64,000 nt of DNA from Anseranas semipalmata (GCA_013399115.1 VXAA01007187.1:126474-190473); one strand, 5' to 3'; positions 25,033 to 40,119 are shown, counted from the first letter of the stretch. Program-made: numbers and translations. Notes: a model not told the origin generated them from the letters alone.

Positions 25033-26170
25033 GCCTACATAATTCTTCCTTCTCCCTTAAATAGTCTTTAAGGATTAGTATTCCCTCAATGAACCCTCAA
25101 AACTGATAATGTAGTTTATCCTAAGTTTAACTTAGCTAGGCAGAAGGCTAAGTAACTGGGACTTATTAAATGACTTCCTTTGTGATGTACACTTCGAGGA
25201 GGAGGGAAACAACCAAAGAGATCAACTAACAAAAGAAATAAAACATATAACAACAAACAACCAAGGAGAGGCAAGCCAAAAACACCCCCAAAATGCTTAC
25301 AACACACTCTTGTGGTGCTTTGCATTATACTCACTTGTTTTAGCTTCTTTATATTTATCTATAAATCCTTCCAGCCAGGAGTTGACTCTTTTTTACATAT
25401 TAATATTTTGTGCTACTTTAAACTTAGTGACTGAGTATCCTCCTACCAAACAAAGCATGCATTTTCAGAATAACCTGTCATTCACAATCAGAAGCAACAT
25501 TTTGAAGAACAGTCAATGTGATGTCTGGATTCTGAGCTTTTTTCTTAACAAGGTGTGGGGGGTGTCAATCAACTACACCGAGGACCTCACATCATGGGAA
25601 ACAAGTGATGTGCAAGCTGGCATTCCAGTTAGGACTTGCAACCACAAGAGAACTGAGGGAGCTTTTAAGCGGAAGATGTTTGTGATTCAAAAATCACAGT
25701 CATCCAAGTAATGACTTGAAATGAAGAACGAACCTAGGAGCACAATGTGGACAAATTCAGGATGGGGATCTGTCACTATTTATTTCCCTGTGCATAGCAC
25801 AGTTTTATAAAGGAGATGGCAGGTGCTTGCTCTGGGCACTTATCTGGTAATTAGTTGGCTAATAGACAAATCTGTTTCCTAGAGATCACCAGCAAAGGAT
25901 TCATGGCTTTGAAAATACATTACAGTGAATTACAGAATGTAATGTGTTTTCATTTATTCCTACAGAACTGAGCACTACAAACAGAGCATTCCAAGGAGGC
26001 TTCAACATTGTATTATAAGACAATCACAGAGACAAAGGATACAGTCCTTCTTACACTCCATCTTCCTGGATAATAAACATGGTAGAAGATGAGCATTATT
26101 AATATTTAGAAATTATATTCATTTCCAGAGTTTCAAATTCTATGCCAGTATGTAGCTGTGGGATCTATAT

Positions 26171-26240
26171 GCCTCCTTCATTTTACAGGTAGAGAAAAAA
26201 AGAATAACATGTCTCCAGAACCGTAACCAGCTATATGGGT
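26171..26240 (-). mobile_element. Possible MIR-like SINE remnant
   Basis: CCTTCATTTTACAGGTAGAG followed by AACATGTCTCCAGAACCGTA resembles the complement of the MIR/L2 box (CATTTTACAGATGAGGAAAC then the tRNA-core-side ACTTGCCCAAGGTCAC). It is very degraded and the call is tentative. Confidence 0.35.
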
Positions 26241-27461
26241 CTCTACAATTCCTGTCTTAGATTCCAGTTGTCACCAGAAGCCAACATAGACTCTAAATAC
26301 TTTTATCTTTGCCAACCATAAGATTTAAATCCATTTTCTTAAAGCTAGGCAATGCCCTAATATTTAGTATCCTGACAATTTCTTTTGCATTCATTTTCAT
26401 GAACTTTTCTGCCCACTATTAAATACTTCCAGTTGCTGGGATTGTAGATGTACAGCAAGCACAGCTGGAATCAGTCCTCTCTGAAAAGGAGAATTTCATG
26501 CAAGTCTGACATCTAACAGTTAATAAAGTGTGACTGGTCTTGACCAACTTTGTGGGTTCAGTGATAACACAAAGGTTTGCTTTTCATATTGTCATGGCCT
26601 CTTTCCTTTAAGTATTCTTAGCTGTTTTAGGAGGTCTCCCACAGTGCCAGTTAGCATACTTTTGAGCACCTGAGGGAGTGTCTTGAAATCCGAGTCTCCT
26701 TTTTTAATTTCACACTCAGCCAAGTTCAACTGCAGTTAATGGAGGACTCTCTCATGGAAACATCAAACAATGGTTACTGTGATTAGCAAGCCTAACTGCT
26801 CTAACACAATCTCTGTATCCCAAGTCTCTACAAATGATTCATCAGCCCTTCTCCGCAACAAAGATTACATGAGAAAAACCTTTCTTGGCTTGCTGTGTAT
26901 TTTATGCTAGATAATCATGATAGCACCTTGGCGCTCTGTCTAAGACATCAAAGAACAGTAAGCATTCAGTCTACAGGCTGTAACGAATATCTACCCTCAG
27001 GAGAGCATTTCTATCTTTCAGAGGGTGGTCTGACTAGACAACCAACTTTTGTATCTGTAAAGGACTGAAGAGTATAAGCATGAACTTGCACCCTAACATG
27101 CTCAAATACCAGCAATTTGTACCTCAGCTGAGAGCCTCCAATGAATCCACTGGACCTCAATCTTCTTCCAGCCAGGTTTTACACATTTTTTATCTGATAA
27201 CTCCTAGAATTAGTTCATGAGGAGAAAAATCAGTTCCTCTGGATTTAACTATGAACTAACAAGTAACAATTTCCTTTTTTTCTTCAAGACTTAATACCCT
27301 GGAGTTAGTTTCTTTTAAATGCTGAAGAGTCACAACTGCAATTTGCTTGAACACATGCTACAGAATGTTTAATAATTTGTAAATATCTGGTTCCAAGCAC
27401 TTTAAACTGACTACCATTACATTTCTCCACTACACTGACATTCTAGTGGACACTTTGAACA

Positions 27462-27562
27462 TCTTCCTCTGCCTCACTTCCATGTATGAAATGGGAAGAT
27501 GATAGTTGCATTTCAGGAGGATAATGTAAAAGTAAGTTTAATACTGTTTCTGAAGTACTCAA
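27462..27562 (+). mobile_element. Possible MIR/L2-like remnant
   Basis: CTCTGCCTCACTTCCATGTA then GAAATGGGAAGATGATAG, followed by ATAATGTAAAAGTAAG and TCTGAAGTACTC, follows the order of the L2/MIR 3' region (CTCAGTTTCCTCATCTGTAA, AATGGG, a run of ATAAT, GTAAAGTGCTTTGAG). Confidence 0.35.
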
Positions 27563-29951
27563 AAAGTAAGTAATGGGAGTCATAGGAAAGGTTAGAAAGA
27601 AATCAGTAACTCCCTTGAGAGTGAGGTTTGAACTGTATGCAGTAAATAACAGTGCTATTACACAATGAACAATGAAGAGGAAAAATATCTAACAATTGCT
27701 TATTAAATGAATAGTCTCAGCTCTATGCACAGAAGGAAATAAATCTGTGTGTTTGAAAATAGTGCATAAGCATGTAATTAGAGGCTGAAACATAATATGG
27801 TTGGCATCTGCATGGAAAAGAATTGAAATTCTAGAATTTCCTTACTTCAGAGTACCTCCCTTTACACTCTAAATAATTCGTGCACATATGTACGTGAGAA
27901 ATGTCATTCTTAGTTTCGTCTTGTTATCACATATCATAGGTCCTCAGTGTCATTGCAGTGTTATACTTTTCTCTGTATTTAAAAGGATACTGGTCTGTAG
28001 AACACAACCCATACTATTTTAGTACAGTTTTCTTTTCCCTTCTGGTGTTTGGTTGTTGATTTGGTCTCTAGGTTAATACAGTAACTGGAATTGACTCCCA
28101 AGCAAGCGGTGTCCTCGATTCCATCTCACTAACTCTGCCTGTGCTAGTAACTTTTGAGCCTACTCACCCATTTCATCAACAGAAGAGCAATCCATTAAGT
28201 TTCATAAATGTCAAAGGCTGGTAGAAGAAAGAGATCTAAATCAGTGCTCCCACTGAGGAGAAGGTCAAAGCACAGCATCAACAATCAGTTGTTTTGCACT
28301 CATCCTCCTGACCAATCTGCACTCCTACATCTCCAAATCACCTACAGCAGTTACACAAACCAGCTATAATATATATTTGTCCACAGAGCCGTCAGAGAAG
28401 ATAGGAAGTATGTGGAGAGGAAGCTGTGGTTTTTGCTATAGAAACATGGAAGGAACCATAGGACTCAAACCACAGGAAATCAGGCTTCATTAGTTCAACT
28501 ACTCACTTGTTCATTCTTTAACTCTGTGAACGCAGCTTTCTTTCACAAAGACTGTCTTTGCGTCATAGTACTTCAAAGCTAAATGCAAAACCAGATGAAA
28601 ACTGGATAAAGAATAAATATGAGAGGGAGGGAGAGAGGGAAGTGGTACTGCTCAACACAGGGAATGTTTCAACAAACTAGTTTGCTCATAAATACGAACA
28701 GTCTGCACTTCCCATTTCTCCCAAGATTTCCACAGCTGAGGGATCTATGTGACTGGATCCTACCATTATACAGCAATGTATGATATGACAATGATTTTAC
28801 ATAGGAAATTGTTGCAAAGGTATTTCTTCTGAGATTTGCCATGTTAGGCCTAAATTAAAATGGTCATGAGTTTCTATCAGACACAGTATCAATATCAATT
28901 TTTATAATTTCCTTATAAATGAGGAAAAGATGAGGTTCTTATGATAGATTGATAATCTTTGAAAGAAATTTCACTCACCTCTAAGCCATTTCTCCTACTT
29001 CTCTGAAACCCATATAATCTTTCCTAAAATCAGATAACAGTAAGATGCACACTGTTTTCAGGAAAATAAATGAAGAAAATCTAGGATAAACACAAATGGA
29101 AGACAACCTGAAAATGGTAAATACATACAAGATGCTTACAGAGGTGGTAAACACAAGCCCCACAAAATGGTAAGCATAGGACTTAATTTAGTCTTTAACA
29201 AATTGACGGGTTTGGATTTTAAAATGCTTCATATCTCCATACTAAAGCTTAACAGAACTACAACAGGATTTTTATTGTACAAGACACTGTCACAAGCATA
29301 AATCTATAATTCATTCCTTTCCAGCTATTAAGAGCTACACATCTGGCTTTTCCCTCTGGTCCTGTGACAAAATCTGATTATGCTGCAGAATGTTAAGCAC
29401 TCCTCACTGAAAAAACTAATGAACTAATGTTTCTTTGGACAGAAATACTTGTTGAATATTTCAAACAGGAAAAGAATTTCTGTCATTCTAAGCACTACTT
29501 CCATTACTTTACTAAATTAAAATCCGTATATTTAGAAAAAACTTTCTCAGAAATGGGATATTCACAGACATCCTTTTTGTATGATGATTATGCTATCTGC
29601 ACTTATCAGAGATTTTGTACGTGAGAATTGCAAAATAGTTTCCATACGGATAAGATAAAGTACAGACAGACAGACTGAAATGACTTACAATCACATATGA
29701 ACTCATGTCAAAACAAGGATGAGATTTAAAAAAAGAAGCCTCTAGTCCTGATAACAAGACCCTTTCTTAAGGACCAGAAATCCATCTGGTTGATATTATG
29801 CATAGGTAGTTTTCATAGTTATATGATTTTTTGACAAAAGGAAGAGATGAAATGTACTGCCTACACATCTTCGTTCCATTAAAATGTCTTCACAAAAATT
29901 TTCAAGCAATCCCAATCGTAAATGGATCATTTGTTCAAGTTCTGCCTGAGC

Positions 29952-29965
29952 ATATATATATATAT
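29952..29965 (+). repeat. (AT)n dinucleotide repeat
   Basis: Seven AT units; a short simple repeat. Confidence 0.8.
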
Positions 29966-32349
29966 CGCTATCAAGAAGAATCCATCAATTTGAAAGCTAA
30001 GAAATTTAGTTAATAATTTTTATATATAATATTATTTCAAGGAACACAACACCATACTGAATCTAAAGAAAAAGAATATTAATTTCCATGGGGCTTTTGC
30101 TTTTTGTTTTGCATGTAAGATCTGGATATCCAGACAGTCATGTTTCATTTCTTTCACTATTTATCAATGGATAGTATCTAGCGAGGCAGGTGACTGTAGA
30201 TAGCTGTAGATTGCCCCACGCTGGAGGCTGTATTGTAGTGACAATACACTCATGCATCTGTGGAGAGGGCTTCATTACAGGCCAAGTCCCACAAAACAGT
30301 TTTTTTACTGGTAAGGCCAGATAAAAAGGCAAAATGAAGAGCGTTATAGAGAAGAAGTTGACAGTACAGCAACATCAACATTCATTATAGCGCTTGGGAA
30401 CTTACGCTGAGCTGGAAAGCCGGAAAATAACTATTTTCTTACTGAATGATGAGCTATGTAGGTCAAATATGGTCTGCCTTCAGGCCCTTAATTATTCCGT
30501 GTGATTATCATCACCCAGAACAACTACAAATGTGAATTTATTTTTAAGAAATGTTTATCACTGAAATCTTCTCAACTTCATGTTTTTATTTTACAAACGA
30601 TTTGTCAGCCCTTCTCTACAATAAAGACTACTTGAGAAAAATATATATTATTTCTTGCACACTTTGATGGCTTAGATAGTCATGCAGTTCAACTTCGGTT
30701 TTGACTTTACACCAACATATCTTAATTAAAACTGACTTCATGCCAGTGCTTGTGACTTCAACAATTAAAAGGTGAAGCACCACTGAAGTATATACATCTC
30801 CCTCACCATAATTTCAAAGTCTCAGTCAACCTGACTCAAGTAAAAGAAATGAATGCAAATATGCTGAAATTTTAACATGTTGTGGGCTTGAGTTTCAAAC
30901 ACAAGAAAACCGTGCTTGAAGCTCTCTGACTCTTTTGGAACCTCAAAACATGAAGTGTTTCTGATGCACACCCACAAAACTGCTTAGAGCAAACTCCCAG
31001 TGAAAATGTACAATAACTGATGAACAAGCTTTGGAGTCCATTTTAATGTAAAAGAAAGGCATAACACCTAAAGGGCCATGCAAACAGATGGAGAGCTAAT
31101 TTTACTTCAGTGGGGAATGTTTATGAGATTTGGGCTACATACACTAACCATCACATCACACCACCACCGCAACCTCTCATGCTATACTGAGTAGAGTTTT
31201 CCTCGCAAGATTCTGCCTTCCCAGTGTTGGATTAGACAATTATATCAAGCCTCATAGTACTTTCTGGATTTTAACTAGTATGAGTTACTCAGCCTGGCAT
31301 TGGAGTAAGTCAGTAAAAAATCTTTCTACATCTTTAAGAAGAGTTCTAACATATAAGATAATAAATTAGAGATATGGGGGAATCCTTCAAGTCATTTAAA
31401 TACGCAATAGGAAGTAGTCAGAGGATGGTTATCAAGATTAGTGTACTGTACACTAACCACAAGTAAAGCTGTTCTCTCTAATAAGTGCTTAAATAATTAG
31501 TTACTTTTCTAAATGTTTTTTTTACTTAATGGTCTTCAATAAAACCCACAGGAACAGCTTGCTTTGGAACTTGTTACAAATAAGAACTGAACCTGGAATT
31601 AAATAAATTTAAGTGTCAGGTCTCATGAAAACCTTCAATGCAATAGGCAATGAGCCAAGTTTCTTCGAGGTAGAACACAAACTTTTAAAGCAATTATCCC
31701 TTTTGTAGCTTGGGAAGACTCCTTTAAAAACATCTTAGATTGAGGGAGAGATTGTGGTAGGAGGGCAAGGGTTTATTTCTGTTGTTGTTTGGTCCAGTAA
31801 ATTTGCAACAACATGCTTTATTGCCTAATGGCATGATCGAGACTTTGATCTCATTACATGACAAAGGATCTAGACTGAATGTTAAACTCGATATGGAATA
31901 CAGCATGTATAAACACAAAGATACAGGATGCAACCTCTGAAGATCTGGTTTACTAAATTTGCTTAGATACTACAACTTTCTGCTGGCTGTCTTTAAGGAT
32001 GCAGTCAGTGATTGTAATATATTCAATTGGGTCACATTAAGTTCTAAGATGATAGGGTAATTAGAACTATATTCTCGATGGACTAAATTTAAGGCTCTGG
32101 AATTTCACATCCATGCCACTAAGGTATGGCGTTTTGATGACCTGATATTTTAAGATAATGTTTTTTCCAGTGTACTGACAAAATAAAACCTCATCCTTGT
32201 TACTCAACTGTAATTTAATTTCAGTTAAAGATGTAGCCACTGTAAATTTACCTTTAAATTTTCATATGCAGATATTCCCATAAACAAAATGTCAAGGATT
32301 AATGTATTCAAACTTTTATAAAATTTAATCTAATACTGACAAAAACTTA

Positions 32350-32391
32350 AAAAAACAAAAACAAACAAACAAAAAAAAACAACAAAAAACA
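32350..32391 (+). repeat. A-rich, CAAA-type low-complexity tract
   Basis: About 40 nt of A with scattered C. Confidence 0.8.
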
Positions 32392-33445
32392 CATTTCCTT
32401 CCCCTATTGAAAAGGCTTTCTTACCTTTTTCTTTATCTTCTTCTTATCCTTGATACCACAAAAAAATCTCTTAGTGTTACTGGGAACAATATTCAAAACA
32501 CAAACATAAATCACTATACTCAAATACTAACAAAGTTTGAGTGGGAATCTATGATTATGAATGGATCTCAGTATTCCACCATAATTCACAATATTGCTGG
32601 ATCAGATCAACACTACTTTAAAAGATTTGTCAGAGCAAAAAATGTTATTTGAAAAATACATTCTTATGTATCTTAGTAAATGCTTATTATTATAAAAAAA
32701 AAAGTCAACAAGAGCAGAAGGGATGATTTTTAAAGACTATAATACCAGTCATCTACAGAGAATCTAACAAAACTTTCTGAAGGTGTAATAATATTAAAGG
32801 ATAGAGAACATCCTAATTTCCTTTTAACATGGTGTGCTGATTTCTTTGAAATTATATACACTTTTTCAGCATTTTAAAGTTAAAAAATTGTTTTGAAAAT
32901 TACAGTCATGAGATTAAACTATCTCAAGGTTAACAATCCCTCTCACTCCAATGATTTTGGCAACAAATATATTTCTAAGAGGCAGAAGTTCAACATTTCA
33001 ATACCTTGCATGAGTAAGATCAAATCTACTGATCTTTCATTTGGTAATGGGGAAAGCTACATAACCCTTCTAAACCTCTATTTCCTCTCAAGAGCTCCAT
33101 GTGCCTTTACCATGCTGTCCTACTTAAGTATTCTGGTAGAAAGACTATGATGATTACAGCATTGATAGATGAGAAACAGGTAGAAAAATTGTCCATCTCA
33201 TAGCTCCCATTCTTAAGTGAACAGACTAGTAATAAGACAAAAAGGGAAGACTAATACAAGCAAAAACATGACATGTACACAGGCTGAGTATCTTTCATTT
33301 ACTTTTGTCCACCCTGGTATTGAACTCCACAGGAGAGGAATTAAAGTCAAACCTACACTGACTTTTGCTGTCACAATCAGTTGGAAATAGATGACCTCCA
33401 AAACAATACACAAATACACAAATTGAGAAAAGTTGTGGCTGCTGC

Positions 33446-33476
<31 letters not shown>

Positions 33477-33488
33477 TTTTATTTTTTT
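33446..33488 (+). repeat. (TTTTTA)n simple repeat
   Basis: About six copies of TTTTTA, with slippage at the right end. Confidence 0.9.
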
Positions 33489-33894
33489 ACCTGACAGCCA
33501 ATTAACACCTAGAGAATTTATGAACTGGTACATTGAATAATAAAGCATTAATTACTAAAACCAAATACCTTTTGATTCTTTGCAAAGAGTCGGTTGGTTA
33601 AAACTCAAATTGAAAAGAATAAAGATTTTAAAAAGAACTCCTTTCTAAAGGAGTAGTGTCAAGTAGTTAAAATTACCATGGCTACACACTTCGAATTTGT
33701 CTCTAAGTCAAGGGAGAGCAGATCCCACCCTCTCATCTTACAGTGCAGCTTGAGGTCAAGTACTGGAAATAATACACAAAAATGACAGAACTATTTTAGC
33801 ACTTGAGAGTTCTACTTCTGGAGGCAGGAGGGCCAGAACACTTCTGTTTAATCTTCTCTCATTCACCAGAAAATGACTTATAGTTGAATTATCC

Positions 33895-34035
33895 CAGTCA
33901 TTAGTATTTCCATTTATTGCATGCACTGCAGAGGATTAACATAATTATGCAATTTAAAGTGATTAGACAGTGACATTCAGCCAAATAACACTGTCCGTTG
34001 AGGAAATGAAAAGTAAATAAACTAAAGTTCTTATC
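33895..34035. promoter_or_regulatory. Candidate conserved noncoding block
   Basis: A non-repetitive stretch with dense homeodomain/POU-like words (GGATTAACATAATTATGCAA, AAAGTGATTAGACAGTG). It has the composition of developmental enhancers, but no conservation data are available here. The call rests only on texture and on the known presence of long-range elements in CDKAL1 introns. Confidence 0.2.
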
Positions 34036-34358
34036 TTTTCACCTGAAATGGTCTTGAGAAAGCATTTGTTTGAAAAAGAGCTATGTAAAATGTGTTGTTT
34101 CAGCTGAGCTTTGATCACTGTAGTTGAAATTCAGCCCTGCCAGAGAGATGGGCAGAAAGACAACATGCCCATTAAATTAAAGACCTGAGGATAAAACTAC
34201 CTGGTGAAGGAGTCATATGCTGGCTCTTAGGTTTGCTTTCTTTAATCATCTGTATGTGTTTGAACCCTCTATGCAGTACAGGGAAATGTTCTGGACCAAT
34301 GCGCTACCTTCTATTCCAGCTTACTAGTCATCCAATAATCGCTGGCTAAATTAAAATA

Positions 34359-34640
34359 TTCATAGAACTACAGAAAATAAAGCTGGAAACAAACTTAAGA
34401 GGTCACCTAGCCCATATCCATGACTCAATGCAGGTGATCTGTACCTCAAATGTTTCTCTCAGATATTTGTGAAACAAGTTCTTAAAGAACAGCATTGAAA
34501 AACAAAAATCCCTAACCCACTACAGGCAATCCAATCCAGCACTTATCTAAACTCTGCAAGAAAAATCTGTTCTGACTGCAAGGAATATTCCATCCTGAAT
34601 TTCAGAATCTAAGCTGAGAAACGTTGCACTTTGAAGTAGA
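34359..34640 (-). mobile_element. Possible very old CR1/L3-type LINE remnant
   Basis: TCATAGAACTACAGAAAATA, AGCTGGAAACAAACTTAAGA, then GGTCACCTAGCCCAT follows the pattern of a CR1/L3 3' end complement (CATAGAAT...AGGTCATCTAGTCCA). Downstream similarity fades, with CCAATCCAGCACTTATCTAA as the last plausible part. Confidence 0.45.
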
Positions 34641-37600
34641 AGAAAAAATTCCAATCAACTCAAATCCCCAAATAAATGAACCCAACATGGAACACAGATA
34701 ATGTGTAAATCACAAAAATCAGCATGTAAGGAATGGAACACTAGGATTTTTGTCATTTTTTGTCAGAAAAACAAGACTTTTGAAGGTTCTTTCTAAAAAC
34801 ATCCATAGATGGCTTTGAGCTCCATTCTTAGAAAGGAAATTTCCCTTTTCATACACTAACTTTGTAGTGACCTCAGTGAAATAACTGAAGGAAATATGAG
34901 AAAAAGAGATTAATTAAGAAGGATTTAACACCATCTTATGTGACTTCTACTTACAAGCAGAAGGGGCAAGAGTAATTCATTAAATAAAACTGATTAATAC
35001 ATGTAAAAGCTCTAACTAGTTGCATGTCTCTCACTACAATCAGTTGTTTTAGAAAAAGGGTGAGAGAGAGCAACTGAGGCAACAAAAGGTATGTTCCTAC
35101 AACACATAATGCAAGATCACTAAACATTGCACCATACTTTCTTGAAATGTGGTACTACCTGAAAACCACTTTACACAAAATTTTGTCACATTTTTTGTCA
35201 GCATATTTATGTTAAGTAGAAAATTTCCCCACGTATTTCTCAAACTGCACCTTCTTGGACATTGTGAGGTAAAAGCTTTGCAAAGTAGCTTTCTAACAGA
35301 GGTAAAAGGCATATTCTGTTTTACTTTTTTTTCTTTGGAAATTCTGATCTTTCATTAGCATTTCTCATACTTGTTTCTGGAATTCTAAGACAGATCCTCC
35401 TCTTTACACCTGCATGCCATTTTTTCATCCAAAATTTGCTTCTTTACTGACTTTTTTTCCCTAAATCACTAATTTCTAGTCCCTGTTCAGGATCCAAGTT
35501 TTCCACCACTTTGAAACTGCAATGTATATAAAAGCTGTGCTTAATAATTACTGCAGTTTTATGCACATCTTCCACATTTCTTTCCAAGTCCTTGAAGGAA
35601 GTTTCCAATATCAAGATCTCAATTCTGCCATGATTTCTTTCATTTTGGTTCCAGAAGAAGATACATTCTTCTCCTTTCTCCATTTTATTTTGCCTGCAAG
35701 TGAAGTACCCTTTCTTCCTAAGATCAGAGAGTTACCTTTAAGCTATGCTTTGTTGATTCTTCTTTGTGGCAGCTTATACAGGAATGTTTGATATATGTAT
35801 CTTTCCTGTTCTATAATATCAGAAAAAAAAAAAAAAAGTTGGATAGCATTTAGAGGTCATCTTTGCTAATGTAACTAGAAATAGAAAATACTTGTGGCTA
35901 ACTATAAGACTGGGAATATAAAGCTTCTTCAGTAGCATCCAGAAGTACAATGCTTTCTCCTGCAAAAAATGTAGGGAGGACAGACAGAAAAAGGAACAAG
36001 CAAAATGACCAAATGATTGCTTGCTACCCGTAAATCTATGGCTTATTCCTCATTTCCTCTGAAGATCCCAAACACTTGAATAACTGTTAGCCTAACTGTG
36101 GATATTACTATAGCCTGAGAACCATAGAGGATTGTGCACCAAGATCCCAGAATCACAAAAGGAGACAAACGGGGACGGCCAGCAGGATTTGTTCACGTGG
36201 AAAATGTTAGACATGGAGAGTGTTATTACATAAAGCAATTGAAAACAGGTAATTGAGAGAAAGATGTGACTATATTTGTTTCAAAAGAAAGTCAGTCACA
36301 GATGCATTGTAGAAACAGGAATTACAAACATAAAATAAGCATGATTATATAATTAAACAGCCAGCTAAAATATTTTTTTTGCCTTAATTTTCCATCTGAT
36401 TAAATTTCTCACCAAAGGCTTCCAGACTTATAGGGCTTTGATTTTGGCAATACATTACAATATGGCAGGCAGCCAGCCTTTTATTTTTATCCTTTAGTCT
36501 TTAGGTCTCTTCTTTATATATTTCTCATATTGCAATATTGAAATATTTTTTTTTCTTTCAGTCACGGAACACATGTAAACAACTAAAATTATTTCTGGAG
36601 TACAGAGGCATAAAATACTCTATTTCAGTTTCTAACAACAAGTTAGAATTCTTGCAGATTCTTACTTTCTTCAAATGATCAGATTTGGGTAAACACTTTT
36701 CTGTAAACAGGATATATTTATTATGTATTTTATTTTGTCCTGCTGTGAAACTATAAAGATCCCTAAACACAGCCAAATAAAATTAATAAACATATCAAAA
36801 TGTCATTTTAGAATTAAAAAAATGACATTCAGACCATTGACACACACTGCTGACATGTTCTAAAATATTTATTATCCAGTGATAATGAACTCAGTACTCT
36901 GTGCATTCCAAACCCATCTCCAAAACCTCAATATATTAACAGAGAAGGTAAGGACATTGCAGATATACTAAAATGTTTTACTGAATCTCTAAATGCTGAG
37001 ATGCATCCTTAAAGCTTTGTCAATTCCTAGCCTGCCTCAATAAAAGGATATCACATCTGCAGCATTTAAATCTTTTTTTTTTTTTTTCCCTGAGGAACTT
37101 AGTAGAACTAATATTTGATCAAAGGTTTGAAAAACTTATTTACTGTTACTTTTAATTGCAAGTAGTAACTCATGATATGCTTCTTTTGTCTGAACAAACA
37201 TTTTTAATGGTTACTGTCAATACCCAGTCCACACATCTTATATTAGATTCACCAGAACCAAATTCCAAAGTGCCTTCTCCATGTGCTCATACTTTATTGA
37301 TTTCATCTTTCACTGTATATCCTCTTAAATATTGTTCAATTACTGAAATGGCACCTGCACATTTTAAACCCAAAGAAATATACAGTAGATTTAAATTTCA
37401 GTGTTACTTGTAATTTCTAAATGTATTTGCCCCCCACAAATAGCCCTCCTGTAAAACTGTGCAACTTAGAGACATGATTCACTTTTGACTGACCTCTATC
37501 AAAAATTCATGTTGAAGTAAAAAATTAATCTTGGTAAACAGCTGTGCATTTTAAAAAATAATATATCCACTATAATCAGTAAGTCTGATCATTTTGACAG

Positions 37601-37668
37601 ATTTTTAACCAGAGCCACTGACTCCAACATTCCTCCGCCCTTCCTGTCCCTACTTCTGCCACAAAGCC

Positions 37669-37708
37669 TAATGTTATTGAATGTTACCAATGTTACCTAA
37701 TGTTACTA
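37669..37708 (+). repeat. Four-copy 10-bp tandem repeat
   Basis: A unit close to AATGTTACCA is repeated about four times with one or two changes per copy. Confidence 0.7.
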
Positions 37709-40104
37709 AGGTGAAGACCTTATTCTAAGCCATCTACTTACACTTTTTTTCTCAGAGAATATAACTGCTAAGAAATTCTACATCATTAATAAATATACAA
37801 CAATGGATGTACGTATTAGGTATGTTTTTCATGTATTGAAGAAGCGTGATAAAAATATCTAAAAATAGTCTGGAAATAATATTATCAGTATTTGGCTGCT
37901 TCTGATTCGGCACAGATATGCAATGTGTGAATGTTTTATAGAGACTGTAAACAGTTGTGTGTGACATTCTGCATTCCCTTTTTTTCAATCAGATTTGTTG
38001 ATTCCTTTTGTTGACCTAGTTACTGTATTTCTTTGGACCAATTTGTTACCACTGTCATGCAGTCAAAAGGTGAAAAACAAAATAGAACAAAAAAAGCCAC
38101 CCAAAACAAACAAACAAACAAAACCCACAAAAGCTACAATTGTCCCTTCAGGCTCACCCTGTGCTTTTGGTGCTTCCTCCAAACTAAACAGAAAAAATTA
38201 TTGAGGGAAACGTAGCAGGTCAGAAAGAGACCACATAAATGCAGAAAGTCAGATAATCTCTGATCCTTTGTAGGTGTTCCTCATCACAGTTTTTTCCTGC
38301 TTAAGATGGTTTTGCAGGTTGTTTTGACATCTACACATCATGGTGCTCTCAATTTTTCTAACTTTAATTTTTTAGTCGTTTGATTAATTTCCTTAAAAAC
38401 TGTACAGGTTTGAAAGCTTTCCCTCTTTCTGTGAACACTTCTCATTAGAGAGAAGTACAGCTGTGATATATTTTGAAACACATCTTTCATTGTGTCCTAT
38501 GCAAGTTAATGAAAATATTGATAATAATAGCAAGCGATGCCTAGAATACACTACAAACACAGCATCTTTTGAACGGCTGCAGACTATCTACAACCACACT
38601 ACAGCCCTGACTCAGCACTATCCCTCTTTTGCATAGTACTTACACATCATGCTGTACTGTAAGCTGTGCACTACAGCCCCGGTAATTTTCATGGTCATTA
38701 GGAAAGAGCTAAGTGCTTTGCTGAATGGGAATGGACTGAAGCATATAAATGTTTTAGTGCAGTACAGCCCTTTTTCACATTCTTTTGCTCTAGATTAACT
38801 CTATCCACATTTAAATTCACATGCCTCTCTGAATTAGCTTTCATCATGGACCAGCAAACATTAAATAGTTGAGAGGAAGTCGTACCACTGACAGGGCGAG
38901 ACCAGAGGTCCACTTGAAACTTCCTAGGCACTTCAGATAGTATGCCACCTACAGGATGCTGGTCAGTGCCTAAAAGAGCTTCTGTCCAGAGGAGAGCCAT
39001 GCTGAGTAATAGAAATGTGCCTGGTCTTAAGATCCGCCTGGCAGCTGGCTACCCATCCTTTCAATCCCCAGAATGTAAAGCAGACACAAATTCTTCCTGA
39101 TTTGTGTGTAAAGTGGGAAGAAGAAAGTGGAAGTTCCACACGTGTTTTCATTTTTTTTTATGCAACTCTTCCTTCTATCTGCTATATACTTTGATGACTG
39201 AAGAGAAAAGTTATCCAAGGTTTTAGTTCTGCATGTTGCCCTTTTGAAAATTTGGTAGAGAGCCTTGGCATCTTGTTGAAGATCCAGGACTTTTGGCCAC
39301 TTTGGAGGGAGTATCTGAATACATGTGTTCTAAGTCATCTCCTTCTTTCCCCAGTCTGCCATGTGTGCACATAACAAGCCACATAAAGTGTCAGATGACA
39401 TATGTTGCCCCTGTTATCGTTACATTAAATGGAGTCACCCACCAGGGCTGGGACATTAAACTTGTTCGTAAGCATTTTAAGTTAGAATTAGATTTCTCAA
39501 GCACATCTAAGCAGGAAATTTTCTGTACCCTTTTCTTTGGGCATTCCAGGTACTTGTTCAGACCTACTCAAAGGGCAAGAGCAGATTTGTACCTCTCAAA
39601 TGCATCTCAACGATTTCTTATGGAAATTATCAGTCCTCTTGACTTTAATCATTTTGTTTCTCATTCTTAACATAAAATTTCAGTCAACATTCTACTTGCT
39701 TGCTCCCATGCTAATAGCTTCTGGCAGCACACACTCAGTTTAATGACAGGCTTGGTTCTGTTCCATTGGATTATTTTAAAAAATGTCCTGATGAAAAAGG
39801 CAGCTGTGTTTAAATAGCTACGATGTCCAATCAGACAATTTAAGGGTTTTGGCTGTTTTTTCCTCTTACAATCCCTTAACAGGCAAACATACACATACAC
39901 ATGGACAGTATTCTAAAGCAAGTTAGCAGTGCATTGGTGCTTAAAGTTCATGATCTGCCAACCACATTACTGTAGGTGCATTATTGTTGCTATATGTTTG
40001 CATAGCCAGCCTTAGTCATGATACCAAATAGCTCGACTTAACACTAGTCACATAAGGTATGCATTGATCATTTCTTTTAAAAATGACCACTTAGAGCTTT
40101 AACA

Positions 40105-40119
40105 AATATATATATATAT
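40105..40119 (+). repeat. (AT)n dinucleotide repeat
   Basis: About seven AT units. Confidence 0.8.

Noticed and set aside
25310..25711. 133-codon plus-strand frame
   Set aside because: Longest of the intronic frames outside repeats, but low-complexity start, no family resemblance and antisense to CDKAL1.
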